From the NCBI RefSeq assembly GCF_900101465.1, contig NZ_FMZM01000010.1, forward strand, positions 1 to 64,000: DNA of 64,000 bases, written 5' to 3'. The stretch comes from Nocardioides lianchengensis (GTDB lineage: Bacteria; Actinomycetota; Actinomycetes; Propionibacteriales; Nocardioidaceae). The notes below the pieces were generated by a model. That model searched no databases. It saw nothing but the letters and a program-made list of their open reading frames with translations, and was not told the origin of the DNA. The first letter of the stretch is position 1, and every line of letters starts with the position of its first letter. Shown here piece by piece: positions 44,748 to 53,645 of the stretch. The position numbers and the translations under genes are program-made.

Positions 44748-45563
44748 GTGCTGCGCGACTCCCGGCTCCGGCCGCTCCCCCTGCGAGCGGTGGCGCTGGT
44801 CCTGGCCGCGGCACTGCTCGCCGGCTGCGGCGACGGCGACTCCGAGGCGAAGGCCGATCCGTCCGACACGGTCGCGGCTCCGGCCAACGGCGTCTGCCGG
44901 GTGCTGACCCCCGAGGACGTCGCCGAGACCAGCAACGCGAGCCCGGTCGTCGCGTGCGCCGAGCCGCACACGGCCCAGACCTTCGCCGTCGGCGACCTTC
45001 CCGAGTCCTTCGCGGACGCCGAGCAGGACGATCGCCGGCTCGGGGCCTTCGCCTACCGCGCCTGCTCGAAGGCGTTCACCGAGTTCCTGGAGGCGGACCA
45101 GAGCACCGTGATGCGGACCGTGCTGAGCTGGGCCTGGTTCCGCCCCTCGGAGAAGGCGTGGGACAAGGGGGCGCGGTGGTACCGCTGCGATCTGATCGGC
45201 GGCGGCGAGCAGTCCGCGTCGTACGTCGACCTCCCCGAGGACGCCGCCGGCATGCTCGAGGGCAAGCCCGACGACCAGTGGATGGCCTGCGTGGCCGGCC
45301 CGAGCGTGCCGAACGCGCCGCGGATCCCCTGCTCGGAGAAGCACGACTGGCGGGCGGTCACGACGATCAAGGTCGGCGACGCCGACGACCCCTACCCCGG
45401 CGACCGCAAGGTCGAGGTGACGACCCGCGACTACTGCTCGAGGTCGGTGAGCGCCTGGCTGCAGTACCCGGTCAGCTACGACTTCGCCTACACCTGGTTC
45501 CGCGAGGCGGAGTGGGAGGCGGGCAACCGGCGCTCGGTCTGCTGGGCGAAGACGGCCCGATGA
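44748..45563 (+). CDS. Septum-formation-domain lipoprotein (copy 1)
   Basis: 271 aa from GTG 44748, with TAGCAT 8 nt upstream, suggesting a leaderless message. Lipobox AALLAGC at about residue 25. The extracytoplasmic part has repeated Cys-containing units (GVCRVLTPEDV ... VVACAEPHTAQTFAVGDLP; WYRCDLIGGG; IPCSEKHDWRAVTTIKVGD; YCSRSVSAWL; RRSVCWAKTAR) typical of the Septum_form (DUF4190-linked) domain. Exact role unknown; named for a link with septation. The stop overlaps the start of a homologous gene. Confidence 0.85.
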   Translation: MLRDSRLRPLPLRAVALVLAAALLAGCGDGDSEAKADPSDTVAAPANGVCRVLTPEDVAETSNASPVVACAEPHTAQTFAVGDLPESFADAEQDDRRLGAFAYRACSKAFTEFLEADQSTVMRTVLSWAWFRPSEKAWDKGARWYRCDLIGGGEQSASYVDLPEDAAGMLEGKPDDQWMACVAGPSVPNAPRIPCSEKHDWRAVTTIKVGDADDPYPGDRKVEVTTRDYCSRSVSAWLQYPVSYDFAYTWFREAEWEAGNRRSVCWAKTAR

Positions 45564-46372
45564 GGAGGTGGGCGGTCGCCGCGGCGGCCGCGATCTTCCT
45601 GGCCGGCTGCTCCGGCGGCGGGGACCCGGACCCCGGGCCCACGACGACCCCCACCCCGAGCGTGCTCCCGAGCGCGACGCCGGTGCCGGGTCCGGCCGCG
45701 GAGGCCTGCTACCGCCTGGCGTACGGCGAGGCGCTGGCCCCCACCAACGACCGTCCGGCGGTCGACTGCGACCGCCGGCACACCTCTCAGACGTACGCCG
45801 TCGGCCGGGTGGACACCGTCGTCGACGGCCACCTCCTGGCCATCGACTCCACCCGGGTCCGCGAGCAGGTGGCGCGGACCTGCCCCGAGCAGCTGGGCGG
45901 GTTCGTCGGCGGTGACGAGGACGACCTGCGGCTGAGCATGCTCCGGGCGGTCTGGTTCACCCCGACCGTCGAGCAGTCCGACGCCGGCGCCGACTGGTAC
46001 CGCTGCGACGTCATCGCGGTCGCCGGCACCGACGACCTCGCGACCGTCACCGGCCGCCTGGACGGCGTGCTGGACGAGCAGGAGGGCCGCGACCGCTGGG
46101 GCATGTGCGGCACCGCTGCGCCCGACGCCCGCGACTTCGCCCGGGTGCTGTGCTCGAGCGACCACGCCTGGCGCGCGGTCTCCGTCGTCGAGCTCCCCGA
46201 CGGCGGCTACCCGGGCGAGGCCGACGTGCGGGAGGCAGGGCAGACCCCCTGCCAGGACGCCGGGCGCGACGCCGCCGAGGACCCGCTGGACTACCAGTGG
46301 GGCTACGAGTGGCCGACCGCCGAGCAGTGGGCCGCCGGCCAGACCTACGGCCGCTGCTGGGCTCCCGACTGA
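45560..46372 (+). CDS. Septum-formation-domain lipoprotein (copy 2)
   Basis: 270 aa, ATG 45560 overlapping the preceding TGA. Lipobox IFLAGC at residue 17, a Pro/Thr-rich linker (20-45), then the same Cys pattern as copy 1: EACYRLAYGEALAPTNDRPAVDC, WYRCDVIAVAG, RVLCSSDHAWRAVSVVELPDGGYPG, PCQDAGRD, GRCWAPD. The pair arose by tandem duplication and is translationally coupled. Followed by the terminator shared with era. Confidence 0.85.
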   Translation: MRRWAVAAAAAIFLAGCSGGGDPDPGPTTTPTPSVLPSATPVPGPAAEACYRLAYGEALAPTNDRPAVDCDRRHTSQTYAVGRVDTVVDGHLLAIDSTRVREQVARTCPEQLGGFVGGDEDDLRLSMLRAVWFTPTVEQSDAGADWYRCDVIAVAGTDDLATVTGRLDGVLDEQEGRDRWGMCGTAAPDARDFARVLCSSDHAWRAVSVVELPDGGYPGEADVREAGQTPCQDAGRDAAEDPLDYQWGYEWPTAEQWAAGQTYGRCWAPD

Positions 46373-46375
46373 CGC

Positions 46376-46433
46376 CGACCCGTCACTGAATGACCCGACA
46401 CGCCGACGCCAGGCGTCACTGAGTGACGGGTCG
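46376..46433. terminator. Inverted repeat between convergent lipoprotein and era genes
   Basis: 12-bp arms CGACCCGTCACT / AGTGACGGGTCG separated by 34 nt that contain a second GTCACTGA-type copy, so alternative smaller stems can form (GTCACTGAATGAC, GTCACTGAGTGAC). It lies between convergent genes and begins 3 nt beyond the lipoprotein stop. Confidence 0.7.
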
Positions 46434-46436
46434 CGG

Positions 46437-47360
46437 TCAGAAGCCGAGCTTGCGGAGCTGGCGGGGGTCGCGCTGCCAGTCCTTGGCGATCTTCACGTGC
46501 AGGTCGAGGTAGACCGGCGTGCCGAGGAGGGCGACGATCTGCTGACGGGCCCGGGTGCCGATGTCGCGGAGCCGGGCGCCCTTCGGGCCGATGATGATGC
46601 CCTTCTGCGAGTCGCGCTCGACGTACAGGTTGGCGTGGATGTCGAGGAGAGGCTTGTCCTCGGGCCGGTCCTCGCGCAGCCGCATCTCCTCCACGACGAC
46701 GGCGACCGAGTGGGGCAGCTCGTCGCGCAGGCCCTCGAGGGCCGCCTCGCGGACCAGCTCGGCGACCAGGATCTCCTCGGGGGCGTCGGTGAGGTCGCCG
46801 TCGGGGTAGAGCTGCGGGCCCTCGGGGAGCAGGGCGACCAGCAGGTCCTGGAGCAGGGCGATCTGGTCGCCCTCCTTCGCGGAGACCGGGACGATCTCGG
46901 CCCAGTCGACACCGATCTCGGCGCCGAGCGCCTGGATGTTGAGCAGGTGCTTCCCGATCTGCTCGGGGGTGGCCAGGTCGGTCTTGGTCGCGATCGCGAC
47001 CTTCGTCGTGCGCTTGACCTTCGCCATCTCGGTGGCGATGAACCGATCGCCCGGCCCGATCTTCTCGTTGGCGGGGAAGCAGACGGCGACGACGTCGACC
47101 TCGCCCAGCGTGGTGGCGACCAGGTCGTTGAGCCGCTCGCCCAGCAGGGTGCGCGGGCGGTGCAGGCCGGGGGTGTCGACCAGGATCAGCTGAGCGTCGG
47201 GGCGGTGCACGATGCCGCGCACGACCGTGCGGGTCGTCTGCGGCTTGTCGGAGGTGATGACCACCTTCTGGCCCACCAGCGCGTTGGTCAGCGTCGACTT
47301 GCCGGCGTTGGGCCGGCCGACGAAGGAGACGAAGCCGCTCTTGTGCTCGTCGGTGCTCAT
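46437..47360 (-). CDS. era: GTPase Era
   Basis: 307 aa from ATG 47360, overlapping the preceding stop. Ribosome-assembly GTPase acting on the 3' end of 16S rRNA. G1 GRPNAGKST, G2 TTRTVVRGI, G3 VDTPGLHRP, G4 TKTD, G5 VSAKEGD, then the KH RNA-binding domain (LYVERDSQKGIIIGPKGARLRDIG, about 235-260). Normal length. Head of the era block on the minus strand, downstream of the siderophore-interacting protein gene. Confidence 0.97.
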   Translation of the reverse strand: MSTDEHKSGFVSFVGRPNAGKSTLTNALVGQKVVITSDKPQTTRTVVRGIVHRPDAQLILVDTPGLHRPRTLLGERLNDLVATTLGEVDVVAVCFPANEKIGPGDRFIATEMAKVKRTTKVAIATKTDLATPEQIGKHLLNIQALGAEIGVDWAEIVPVSAKEGDQIALLQDLLVALLPEGPQLYPDGDLTDAPEEILVAELVREAALEGLRDELPHSVAVVVEEMRLREDRPEDKPLLDIHANLYVERDSQKGIIIGPKGARLRDIGTRARQQIVALLGTPVYLDLHVKIAKDWQRDPRQLRKLGF

Positions 47361-48136
47361 GACTGCTCCCTCGCGTCGTCGTACTCGGCCCAGATCTGCT
47401 CGTCGGTCTTGCCTGCCGCCTTGCCGGCCCGCCAGATCGGGCCGGGGTCGACCGCGCGTGGCTGGCGCTGCGCGTTGCCGCGCCAGTAGCCCATCACGTC
47501 GTACGACGTCGACGGCAGCTGGCGCTCGCGCATCAGGTGCTTGCGGATGGCCCGCATCTGGGCGGACTCGCCGGCCATCCAGAAGTAGCCCGGTCCCTCG
47601 GGCCAGACCAGGTCCTCGACCACCTCGGCGAGCGCGCTCTGCCCGTCGCCGGGCTGAGCGAGCCAGGTCACCTCGGCCCCGGCGGGCAGGTAGCCCTCCG
47701 GCCGCTCCGGGACCTCGGCCCAGATCCGCGTCGGCAGCGTGGTCTCGGAGGCGATCCGGGCCATCGCCGGCAGCGCGGTCAGGTCGCCGACGAGCATCAG
47801 CCAGCCGGCGTCGCCGGGCGGGAGGAAGGAGCCCTTCGGGTCGGTGACCGTGACGGTCTCCCCCACCACCGCGTCGGCCCGCTGCGCCCACTCGGTCACC
47901 AGGCCCACGTCGTGCACGACGACGTCGAGGGTGAGCTCGCCGCCGGCCCAGGAGCGCACCGTGTAGTAGCGACTCTGGAACTGCTCGGGCACGACCAGAC
48001 CGACCCACTCGTCGGCGATCCCGGTGGAGGCGAACTCCGCCAGCCCGGGACCGCCGAGCACCAGCCGCAGCAGGTGCGGCGAGAGCGGCTCGCGGCGCAG
48101 GACCTCCGCGGTGTGCTGCTGGGCTCTCGTGCTCAC
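47357..48136 (-). CDS. Siderophore-interacting protein (FAD/NAD(P)H ferric reductase)
   Basis: 259 aa, GTG 48136. N-terminal FAD-binding domain (RYYTVRSWAGGELTLDVVVHD, GSFLPPGDAGW) and C-terminal SIP domain (ALPAMARIASETTLPTRIWAEVP, YFWMAGESAQMRAIRKHLMRE, VMGYWRGNAQ). It reduces ferric siderophores in the cytoplasm to release iron. The C-terminal YWRxG motif is canonical. No siderophore transport gene is nearby. Overlaps era by 4 nt (ATGA). Confidence 0.92.
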   Translation of the reverse strand: MSTRAQQHTAEVLRREPLSPHLLRLVLGGPGLAEFASTGIADEWVGLVVPEQFQSRYYTVRSWAGGELTLDVVVHDVGLVTEWAQRADAVVGETVTVTDPKGSFLPPGDAGWLMLVGDLTALPAMARIASETTLPTRIWAEVPERPEGYLPAGAEVTWLAQPGDGQSALAEVVEDLVWPEGPGYFWMAGESAQMRAIRKHLMRERQLPSTSYDVMGYWRGNAQRQPRAVDPGPIWRAGKAAGKTDEQIWAEYDDAREQS

Positions 48137-48149
48137 CTGTGGAGGTTAG

Positions 48150-49433
48150 TCACCAGGACGGCCGCAGGGGGAATCCGTCGTCGCCGTCGTCCGTCGTACG
48201 CGACGCGAGGATCTGGTGGAGCTGGATCTCGTTGCGCTCGAAGCCCAGCCGGCTGCCGGCCATGTAGAGACCCCAGACCCGGGCGGTGCCCTCGCCGACC
48301 TCGGCGACGCAGTCGTCCCAGTTCTCGACCAGGTTCCGGCACCACTCGCGCAGCGTCATCGCGTAGTGCTTGCGCAGGTTCTCCTCGTGCACGACCTCCA
48401 GGCCGGCGTCCTGCGCGGACGCGATCATCGTGCCCGAGCCCGTGAGCTCGCCGTCGGGGAAGACGTAGCGGTCGATGAACGCGCCGGTGTCGGTGGAGAC
48501 GTTGTCGTGGCGGGTGATCGAGTGGTTGAGCAGCCGCCCGCCCGGGCGCAGCCGGCTGCGCAGGAAGGAGAAGTACGACGGGTAGTTCTTGATGCCGATG
48601 TGCTCGGTCAGACCGATCGAGCTCACCGCGTCGAAGTCGCCCTCGAGTACGTCGCGGTAGTCGAGGTGGCGCACCTCGGCCAGGTCGCCCAGGCCCTCCT
48701 CGTCGATCGCGCGCTTGGCCCACGCGGCCTGCTCGCGCGACAGCGTCACGCCGAGCGCCTGCACGCCGTACTCCTTGGCGGCGTGGCGGACCATCCCGCC
48801 CCAGCCGCAGCCCACGTCGAGCAGCCGCTGGCCGGGCTTCAGGTCGAGCTTGCGCGCGACGAGGTCGAACTTCTCGGCCTGCGCCTGCTCGAGGGTCGCG
48901 TCGACGTCGGGGAAGACCGCGCATGTGTAGGCCATCGAGGGACCGAGGACCATCTCGTAGAACTCGTTGGAGACGTCGTAGTGGTGGTGGATCACCTCGG
49001 CGTCGCGGGCCATCGAGTGGCGCAGGCCCTCCATCGCCCGGCGCCAGCGCGGCAGGTGCTCCTGGGGCGGGGGCGGCGGCGGCTTCAGGTTGGCGATGCC
49101 GAGGCCGCGCAGCAGGTGCAGCGCCTCGGCAGCGGTCGGCTTGCGGAAGCGCAGGTGGTTCTGGAGCAGCTTCATCGCGTCGTACGGGTCGCCCGGGTGC
49201 ACGCCATGCAGCTCCAGGTCGCCGGCCACGTACGCCCGGGCCATGCCGAGGTCGCCGGGGGCGGTCAGCAGGTAGGCCAGGCCGCGCTGGTTGACCAGGT
49301 GGAGACGGATGTCGGCGTCGGCCGGACCGGCGCTGCTCCCGTCGTACGCCGTGAACCGCACGGGCATGCCGTCGCGCAGCAGCGAGGCCACCGCCTCGCC
49401 GATGCTCACCGTCGGCTTGTTCAGGAGGGTCAT
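48150..49433 (-). CDS. tmsB: Cfa-type methyltransferase for 10-methyl fatty acids (TmsB/BfaB-like)
   Basis: 427 aa from ATG 49433, overlapping the upstream stop. C-terminal Cfa/SAM fold about 135-410: LLDVGCGWGGMVRHAAKEYGVQALGVTLSREQ, SIGLTEHIGIKNYPSYF, LNHSITRHDN, ETGSGT-like SAM/bicarbonate-region features; N-terminal SCP2/helical part about 1-120. Cfa-family enzymes methylate phospholipid double bonds. Paired with an FAD-linked reductase in actinobacteria, they make 10-methylene then 10-methyl (tuberculostearic-type) chains, a known Nocardioides lipid trait. That pairing, not the domain alone, supports the assignment. Confidence 0.85.
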   Translation of the reverse strand: MTLLNKPTVSIGEAVASLLRDGMPVRFTAYDGSSAGPADADIRLHLVNQRGLAYLLTAPGDLGMARAYVAGDLELHGVHPGDPYDAMKLLQNHLRFRKPTAAEALHLLRGLGIANLKPPPPPPQEHLPRWRRAMEGLRHSMARDAEVIHHHYDVSNEFYEMVLGPSMAYTCAVFPDVDATLEQAQAEKFDLVARKLDLKPGQRLLDVGCGWGGMVRHAAKEYGVQALGVTLSREQAAWAKRAIDEEGLGDLAEVRHLDYRDVLEGDFDAVSSIGLTEHIGIKNYPSYFSFLRSRLRPGGRLLNHSITRHDNVSTDTGAFIDRYVFPDGELTGSGTMIASAQDAGLEVVHEENLRKHYAMTLREWCRNLVENWDDCVAEVGEGTARVWGLYMAGSRLGFERNEIQLHQILASRTTDDGDDGFPLRPSW

Positions 49434-50794
49434 CGCTTCTTCACCGCCTTGTCGTAGAGGCTCGTGAGCCTGTCGTCGGGGTCGTATCGCTGCTTCACGG
49501 CGGCCAGGTGGGGGCCGTCGTAGAGCCGGTCGAAGGTCTCGGAGTCGTAGAACGCCTCGGAGTAGAGGGACTTGTGCCCGCCCAGCTCGTGGACGCGAGC
49601 CTCGATGGCCCGGTTGGTCGGACCCTCGGGCGCATCGGGGCCGACGTGGACGGTGCCCCAGAAGCCGGCGTTGACGTAGGTCGTGCCGACCTCGAGCGGG
49701 TACGTCGGCCACTCCTTGTCGCCGCGCAGCCGCAGCGGGCACAACCACACCGGGCGCATGCCGACCGCCTCGTCGAACCAGTCCAGGAACTCCGGCAGCC
49801 GGTCGACCGGCACCTCGACGTCCTGGATCACCCGCTCGCGCTGCGGGCGACCGGCCCGGCGGTCGAGCCGGTCGACGATGCCGAAGCGGTTGTCGAGGCC
49901 GATCAGCCGGTGGTAGGCGTCCGAGCGACGCCAGCGCTTCGGCCACACCCGGCGGACCCGCGGGTCCTGGACGCCGAACGCGCCCGAGCACCAGAACCAG
50001 TCGGTGTCCCAGCGCCAGAGGTAGTCGTACATCGTCAGCAGGTCGGTCTCCCGCGCCTGGATGCTGCGGTAGTAGATCTCCTGGCCGGTGTAGTCGCTGG
50101 TCTCCCCAGGCTCGTGCTGCCAGGTGGCGAGGGTGAGGTAGTACTCGCCCGGCGCGAACGCGACGCCGTCGAGACCGTCGACGCGGACGCCGTCGTGCTC
50201 GCCGGTCTCGATGATCTCGGCGAGCGCCTTGGTCAGCAGACCGGCGTCGTCGTACCGCACGTGGCGCAGGGCGACGTACGACGGCGCGGGCTCGAGCTCG
50301 ATCCGCAGTCGGGTGGCGTAGCCGAGCGAGCCGTAGCTGTTGGGGAAGGTGTCGAACAGGTCGTCACCGGGGCGGGTCGTGACGACCTCGCCGGCACCGG
50401 TGAAGACGTCCATCTCGAGGACCGACTCGTGCGGCAGCCCGTTGCGGAAGCTGGTCGACTCGATGCCGAGACCGGTGACGGCGCCGCCCAGGGTGATGGT
50501 CCGCAGCTGAGGCACGACGAGCGGGATCAGCCCGTGCGGAAGGGTCGCGTCGACGAGGTCCTCGTAGGTGCACATGCCCTGCACCTCGGCGGTGCGCGCC
50601 GCCGCGTCGACCTCGATCACTCCGGTCAGTCCGGAGACGTCCAGCCCGGGTGCGGTGGTCGCCGCCCGGGGGCGGAAGAGGTTGGACGTCTTCTTGGCCA
50701 ACCGGACCGGCGATCCCGAGGGGATCGCGGTGTACGACGCACGCAGCCGCTGGACGGCCCGCTCGTGCGCCTCCCAGGCACTCGCACGACTCAC
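49430..50794 (-). CDS. tmsA: FAD-linked oxidoreductase for 10-methyl fatty acids (TmsA/BfaA-like, DHCR24-like)
   Basis: 454 aa from GTG 50794; the frame further upstream is non-coding. FAD-binding type-4 domain: FRPRAATTAPGLDVSGLTGVIEVDAAARTAEVQ, PLVVPQLRTITLGGAVTGLGIESTS (FAD pyrophosphate loop, about 85-115), GSLGYATRLRIELEP. The C-terminal part (WPTYPLEVGTTYVNAGFWG, HKSLYSEAFYDSE) matches sterol-delta24-reductase (DWARF1/DHCR24) relatives. It would reduce the 10-methylene intermediate with NAD(P)H. It overlaps the methyltransferase gene by 4 nt and is transcribed first. Confidence 0.85.
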   Translation of the reverse strand: MSRASAWEAHERAVQRLRASYTAIPSGSPVRLAKKTSNLFRPRAATTAPGLDVSGLTGVIEVDAAARTAEVQGMCTYEDLVDATLPHGLIPLVVPQLRTITLGGAVTGLGIESTSFRNGLPHESVLEMDVFTGAGEVVTTRPGDDLFDTFPNSYGSLGYATRLRIELEPAPSYVALRHVRYDDAGLLTKALAEIIETGEHDGVRVDGLDGVAFAPGEYYLTLATWQHEPGETSDYTGQEIYYRSIQARETDLLTMYDYLWRWDTDWFWCSGAFGVQDPRVRRVWPKRWRRSDAYHRLIGLDNRFGIVDRLDRRAGRPQRERVIQDVEVPVDRLPEFLDWFDEAVGMRPVWLCPLRLRGDKEWPTYPLEVGTTYVNAGFWGTVHVGPDAPEGPTNRAIEARVHELGGHKSLYSEAFYDSETFDRLYDGPHLAAVKQRYDPDDRLTSLYDKAVKKR

Positions 50795-50890
50795 GATGTG
50801 CAAGTTACTCCTGTCCGGTGACGACCCGGTTTCGGGTGGCGGCAGGGGTGGTCGTTCGTGGCGGCGGTCACCGTGCGGCAGGATGCGCGG

Positions 50891-51532
50891 ATGCTGCTCC
50901 GTGCTCTCCTGGCTCTCGGGCTCGTCGTGACCCTCACCGGTTGCGGCGACGACTCCTCGGGAAGCGGCATCGCCCACGACGACGGTGCCGTCGTGCGCGA
51001 GGCGCCGACGGACGTGACGACGCCCGAGGGACCGCGGTCCCTCGAGGAGGACTTCCTCGTCGTGGAGGGCGTGTGGTGGCTCGGGACCGACTACCCGCGC
51101 GTCACGAGCCCCTCGGGCAACCGCCTGCTGTGGTCGGGCGGCCGGTCCGGCCTGTGGATCTCGGTCCCCGGTCTCTACGGCCTCTGGCCGGTCCGCCTCG
51201 ACGTACGGCGGACCGAGCCCCGGGTGCCGCGGTGGTGCGAGGACGTGGTCGAGGCTCCCTACGAGCACCACGGCGACGAGCTCCGGATGGGCAGCTTCGA
51301 GACCACGAGCGACCCGCTCCCCCTCGCCGCCGGCAGCTACCGCGTCCGGCTCTGCGCGACGGGACTCGATGCGGCGGCGACCGAGGAGGAGTTCGACGGC
51401 GAGGAGTACCACGTCTACTCCAGCCGGCACCTGATCCAGGTCTGGCCCGCACCGGCCGCCCCGGAACGGGTCCTGAGGGAGGGCTCGCGGTGGGCCCGCG
51501 ACTCCCGGATCAGCTCGACGTCGAGCCGGTGA
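50891..51532 (+). CDS. Putative lipoprotein of unknown function
   Basis: 213 aa from ATG 50891 (MLLRALLALGLVVTLTGCG; lipobox TLTGC, Cys about 18). Mature part: acidic linker, then a beta-rich domain with WWLGTDYPRVTSP and two Cys (WCEDVVEAP, RLCATGLD) that could pair. No family recognised. Its last 23 nt overlap the convergent gene at 51510. Confidence 0.7.
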   Translation: MLLRALLALGLVVTLTGCGDDSSGSGIAHDDGAVVREAPTDVTTPEGPRSLEEDFLVVEGVWWLGTDYPRVTSPSGNRLLWSGGRSGLWISVPGLYGLWPVRLDVRRTEPRVPRWCEDVVEAPYEHHGDELRMGSFETTSDPLPLAAGSYRVRLCATGLDAAATEEEFDGEEYHVYSSRHLIQVWPAPAAPERVLREGSRWARDSRISSTSSR

Positions 51533-51863
51533 CCGTCCCGCGGGCGTCGGCGAGATGCACAGGTACGCCGGCGCCGGCGAGGTCGCGCAGCGCGGCCAGG
51601 TCGGTCTCGGCGACGGCCTCGACACCGGTCAGCACCACCGCCGCCTCCAGACCCTTCGCCCCGGACGCGACCGCCATCGCCACGCAGACGCCGAGGGCGC
51701 TCACCTGCAGCGACGGGAGGTCGACCGTGGCGGCGGCGTAGGTCCGGCCGTCGGCGTCGCGGACGGCGGCGCCCTCCGCCGCGCCGGTGCGCGCGCGGGT
51801 CGCGCGGGCCAGGGTGACGAGCTTGCGGTCCTCCGCGGAGAGCTCGCCCGTGGTCTCAGTCAT
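51510..51863 (-). CDS. Cytidine-deaminase-like protein lacking zinc ligands
   Basis: 117 aa, ATG 51863. It occupies the slot between era and the CBS transporter where actinobacteria usually carry a cytidine deaminase. Its layout fits that fold: LVTLARATRARTGAAEGAAVRDADGRTYAAATVDLPSLQVSALGVCVAMAVASGAKGLEAAVVLTG spans about 14-80. But the H/C-A-E and P-C-x2-C zinc motifs are absent (VCVAMAVASG instead), so deaminase activity is unlikely. It overlaps the CBS gene's stop by 8 nt and probably keeps a structural or regulatory role. Confidence 0.75.
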   Translation of the reverse strand: MTETTGELSAEDRKLVTLARATRARTGAAEGAAVRDADGRTYAAATVDLPSLQVSALGVCVAMAVASGAKGLEAAVVLTGVEAVAETDLAALRDLAGAGVPVHLADARGTVTGSTSS

Positions 51864-53196
51864 CGGCGTCGTCCTCGTTCTTGTCGTTCTTGTCGTTCCT
51901 GTCCACCGGGTCGCTCTCGTCGTCGGGCGTCTCCACGCGGGCGATGAGCACCGTGCCGATCTTGTTGCGACGGCCGGCGGCGTCCTCGGCGACGAACCGC
52001 AGGCCGTGGGCCTCGACCGCCGAGCCGGGGATCGGCACCAGGCCCAGGTGCTTGGCCATCAGGCCGCCGACGGAGTCGACGTCCTCCTCCTCGACCTGGA
52101 AGCCGAACAGCTCGTCGAGGTCGTCGACCGGGTAGCGCGAGGAGACCCGGACGATGCCGTCGACCAGCTGCTCGACCTCGATCTCCTCCTCGTCGTACTC
52201 GTCGGTGATCTCCCCGACGATCTCCTCCAGGAGGTCCTCGATGGTGATGATGCCGGCGGTCCCGCCGTACTCGTCGACGACGACGGCGATGTGCTGGCGG
52301 CGGGCCTGCATCTCGCGCAGCAGCGCGTCGACCGGCTTCGACTCCGGCACCCAGTGCACGCTCCGCATCACCGACTCGATCCGCTCGGTGGTCTCGGCGT
52401 CGGGCGCCTCGAAGTCGCGGCGGACGATGTCCTTGAGGTAGGCGAAGCCGACGATGTTGTCGAGGTTCTCGCCGACCACGGGGACGCGGGAGAAGCCGCT
52501 GCGCAGGAAGAGCGACATCGTCTGGCGCAGGTTCTTGTGCCGCTCGACGTACACGACGTCGTTGCGCGGCACCATCACCTCGCGGACCGTGGTGTCGCCG
52601 AGCTCGAAGACGGAGTGGATCATCTTGCGCTCGCCGGACTCGATGAGCGCCGACGCCTCGGCGAGGTCGACCAGCTCGCGCAGCTCGGTCTCGGTCGAGA
52701 ACGGGCCCTGGCTGAACCCGCGGCCCGGGGTCAGCGCGTTGCCGATCAGGATCAGCAGCCGCGGCAGCGGCCCGAGCACCCGGGTGACCAGGGTGAGCGG
52801 GCCGGCCGACCAGAGCGCGATGGTCTCGCTGTGCTGGCGCCCCATGGTGCGCGGCGCGACGCCGATCACCACGAAGGAGACGACGAGCATCACGCCGATG
52901 GCGACCAGGGTGCTGACCCAGAACTCACCGTCGAGCGCCTCGTCGACCAGCTGGGCGACCAGCACGATCGCGGAGATCTCGCACAGCAGGCGGAGGAACA
53001 GTGCGGTGTTGAGGTAGCGGGCGGCGTCGTCGAGGATGCCGAGCAGCCGCTTGGCCCCCGGCCGCTTCTCGGCCACGAGCTCCTCGGCGCGGGCGTGCGA
53101 GAACGACGCGAGTGCGGCCTCCGCGGCCGAGAAGGCACCGGCGAGCACGACGAGGGCGGCTGCTGAGACCAGCAGCCACAGATCGCCCGAGCTCAC
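51856..53196 (-). CDS. CNNM (DUF21)-CBS-CorC_HlyC transporter-family protein
   Basis: 446 aa from GTG 53196, overlapping the ybeY stop. N-terminal DUF21/CNNM membrane domain (1-185, about four helices; [22 protein letters not shown]), paired CBS domains about 205-330 ([73 protein letters not shown]), and the C-terminal CorC/HlyC domain about 345-425. Such proteins handle Mg2+/Co2+ export. The tail is an Asp/Asn/Lys-rich repeat ([15 protein letters not shown]). Confidence 0.93.
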   Translation of the reverse strand: MSSGDLWLLVSAAALVVLAGAFSAAEAALASFSHARAEELVAEKRPGAKRLLGILDDAARYLNTALFLRLLCEISAIVLVAQLVDEALDGEFWVSTLVAIGVMLVVSFVVIGVAPRTMGRQHSETIALWSAGPLTLVTRVLGPLPRLLILIGNALTPGRGFSQGPFSTETELRELVDLAEASALIESGERKMIHSVFELGDTTVREVMVPRNDVVYVERHKNLRQTMSLFLRSGFSRVPVVGENLDNIVGFAYLKDIVRRDFEAPDAETTERIESVMRSVHWVPESKPVDALLREMQARRQHIAVVVDEYGGTAGIITIEDLLEEIVGEITDEYDEEEIEVEQLVDGIVRVSSRYPVDDLDELFGFQVEEEDVDSVGGLMAKHLGLVPIPGSAVEAHGLRFVAEDAAGRRNKIGTVLIARVETPDDESDPVDRNDKNDKNEDDADD

Positions 53197-53645
53197 TCCC
53201 CCGCCCGCCACTCGGCGAGCAGCCGGTCCTGGAGACCGAACATCTCGGCGTGCTCCTCGGGCTCGGCGTGGTCGTAGCCGAGCAGGTGCAGGATGCCGTG
53301 GGTGGTGAGCAGCTCGATCTCGGCCAGCGTGCCGTGGCCCGCGGTCTCGCCCTGCTGGACCGCGATGGCCGGGCAGAGGACCAGGTCGCCGAGCACGCCC
53401 TCCTCGGGCTCCTCGTCGACCAGTCCGGGCCGCAGCTCGTCCATAGGGAAGGCGAGCACGTCGGTCGGCCCCTCCTTCTCCATCCACTGCTCGTTGAGCT
53501 CGGCGATGGTCGCCTCGTCGACGGCCTTGATGCACAGCTCGGCCAGCGGGTGGACCCGCATCCGGTCCATCACGAACCGGCTCAGCGACGCGAGGTGCTT
53601 CACGTCGAGGTCGTGGCCGGACTCGTCCAGCACCTCGATGCTCAC
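53193..53645 (-). CDS. ybeY: Endoribonuclease YbeY
   Basis: 150 aa, ATG 53645 overlapping the phoH stop. Zn-dependent rRNA maturation endonuclease; the triple-His motif HGILHLLGYDHAEPEEH is at about 115-131, and TDVLAFPMDE is the conserved substrate-groove strand. Normal length. Overlaps the CBS gene start by 4 nt, so the phoH-ybeY-CBS-deaminase-like genes form one tight operon. Confidence 0.96.
   Translation of the reverse strand: MSIEVLDESGHDLDVKHLASLSRFVMDRMRVHPLAELCIKAVDEATIAELNEQWMEKEGPTDVLAFPMDELRPGLVDEEPEEGVLGDLVLCPAIAVQQGETAGHGTLAEIELLTTHGILHLLGYDHAEPEEHAEMFGLQDRLLAEWRAGE

Noticed and set aside
48137..51625. N-terminally extended versions of the Cfa and FAD-reductase frames
   Set aside because: Extensions overlap neighbouring genes in other frames; the ATGA overlap and family N-termini fix the shorter starts.
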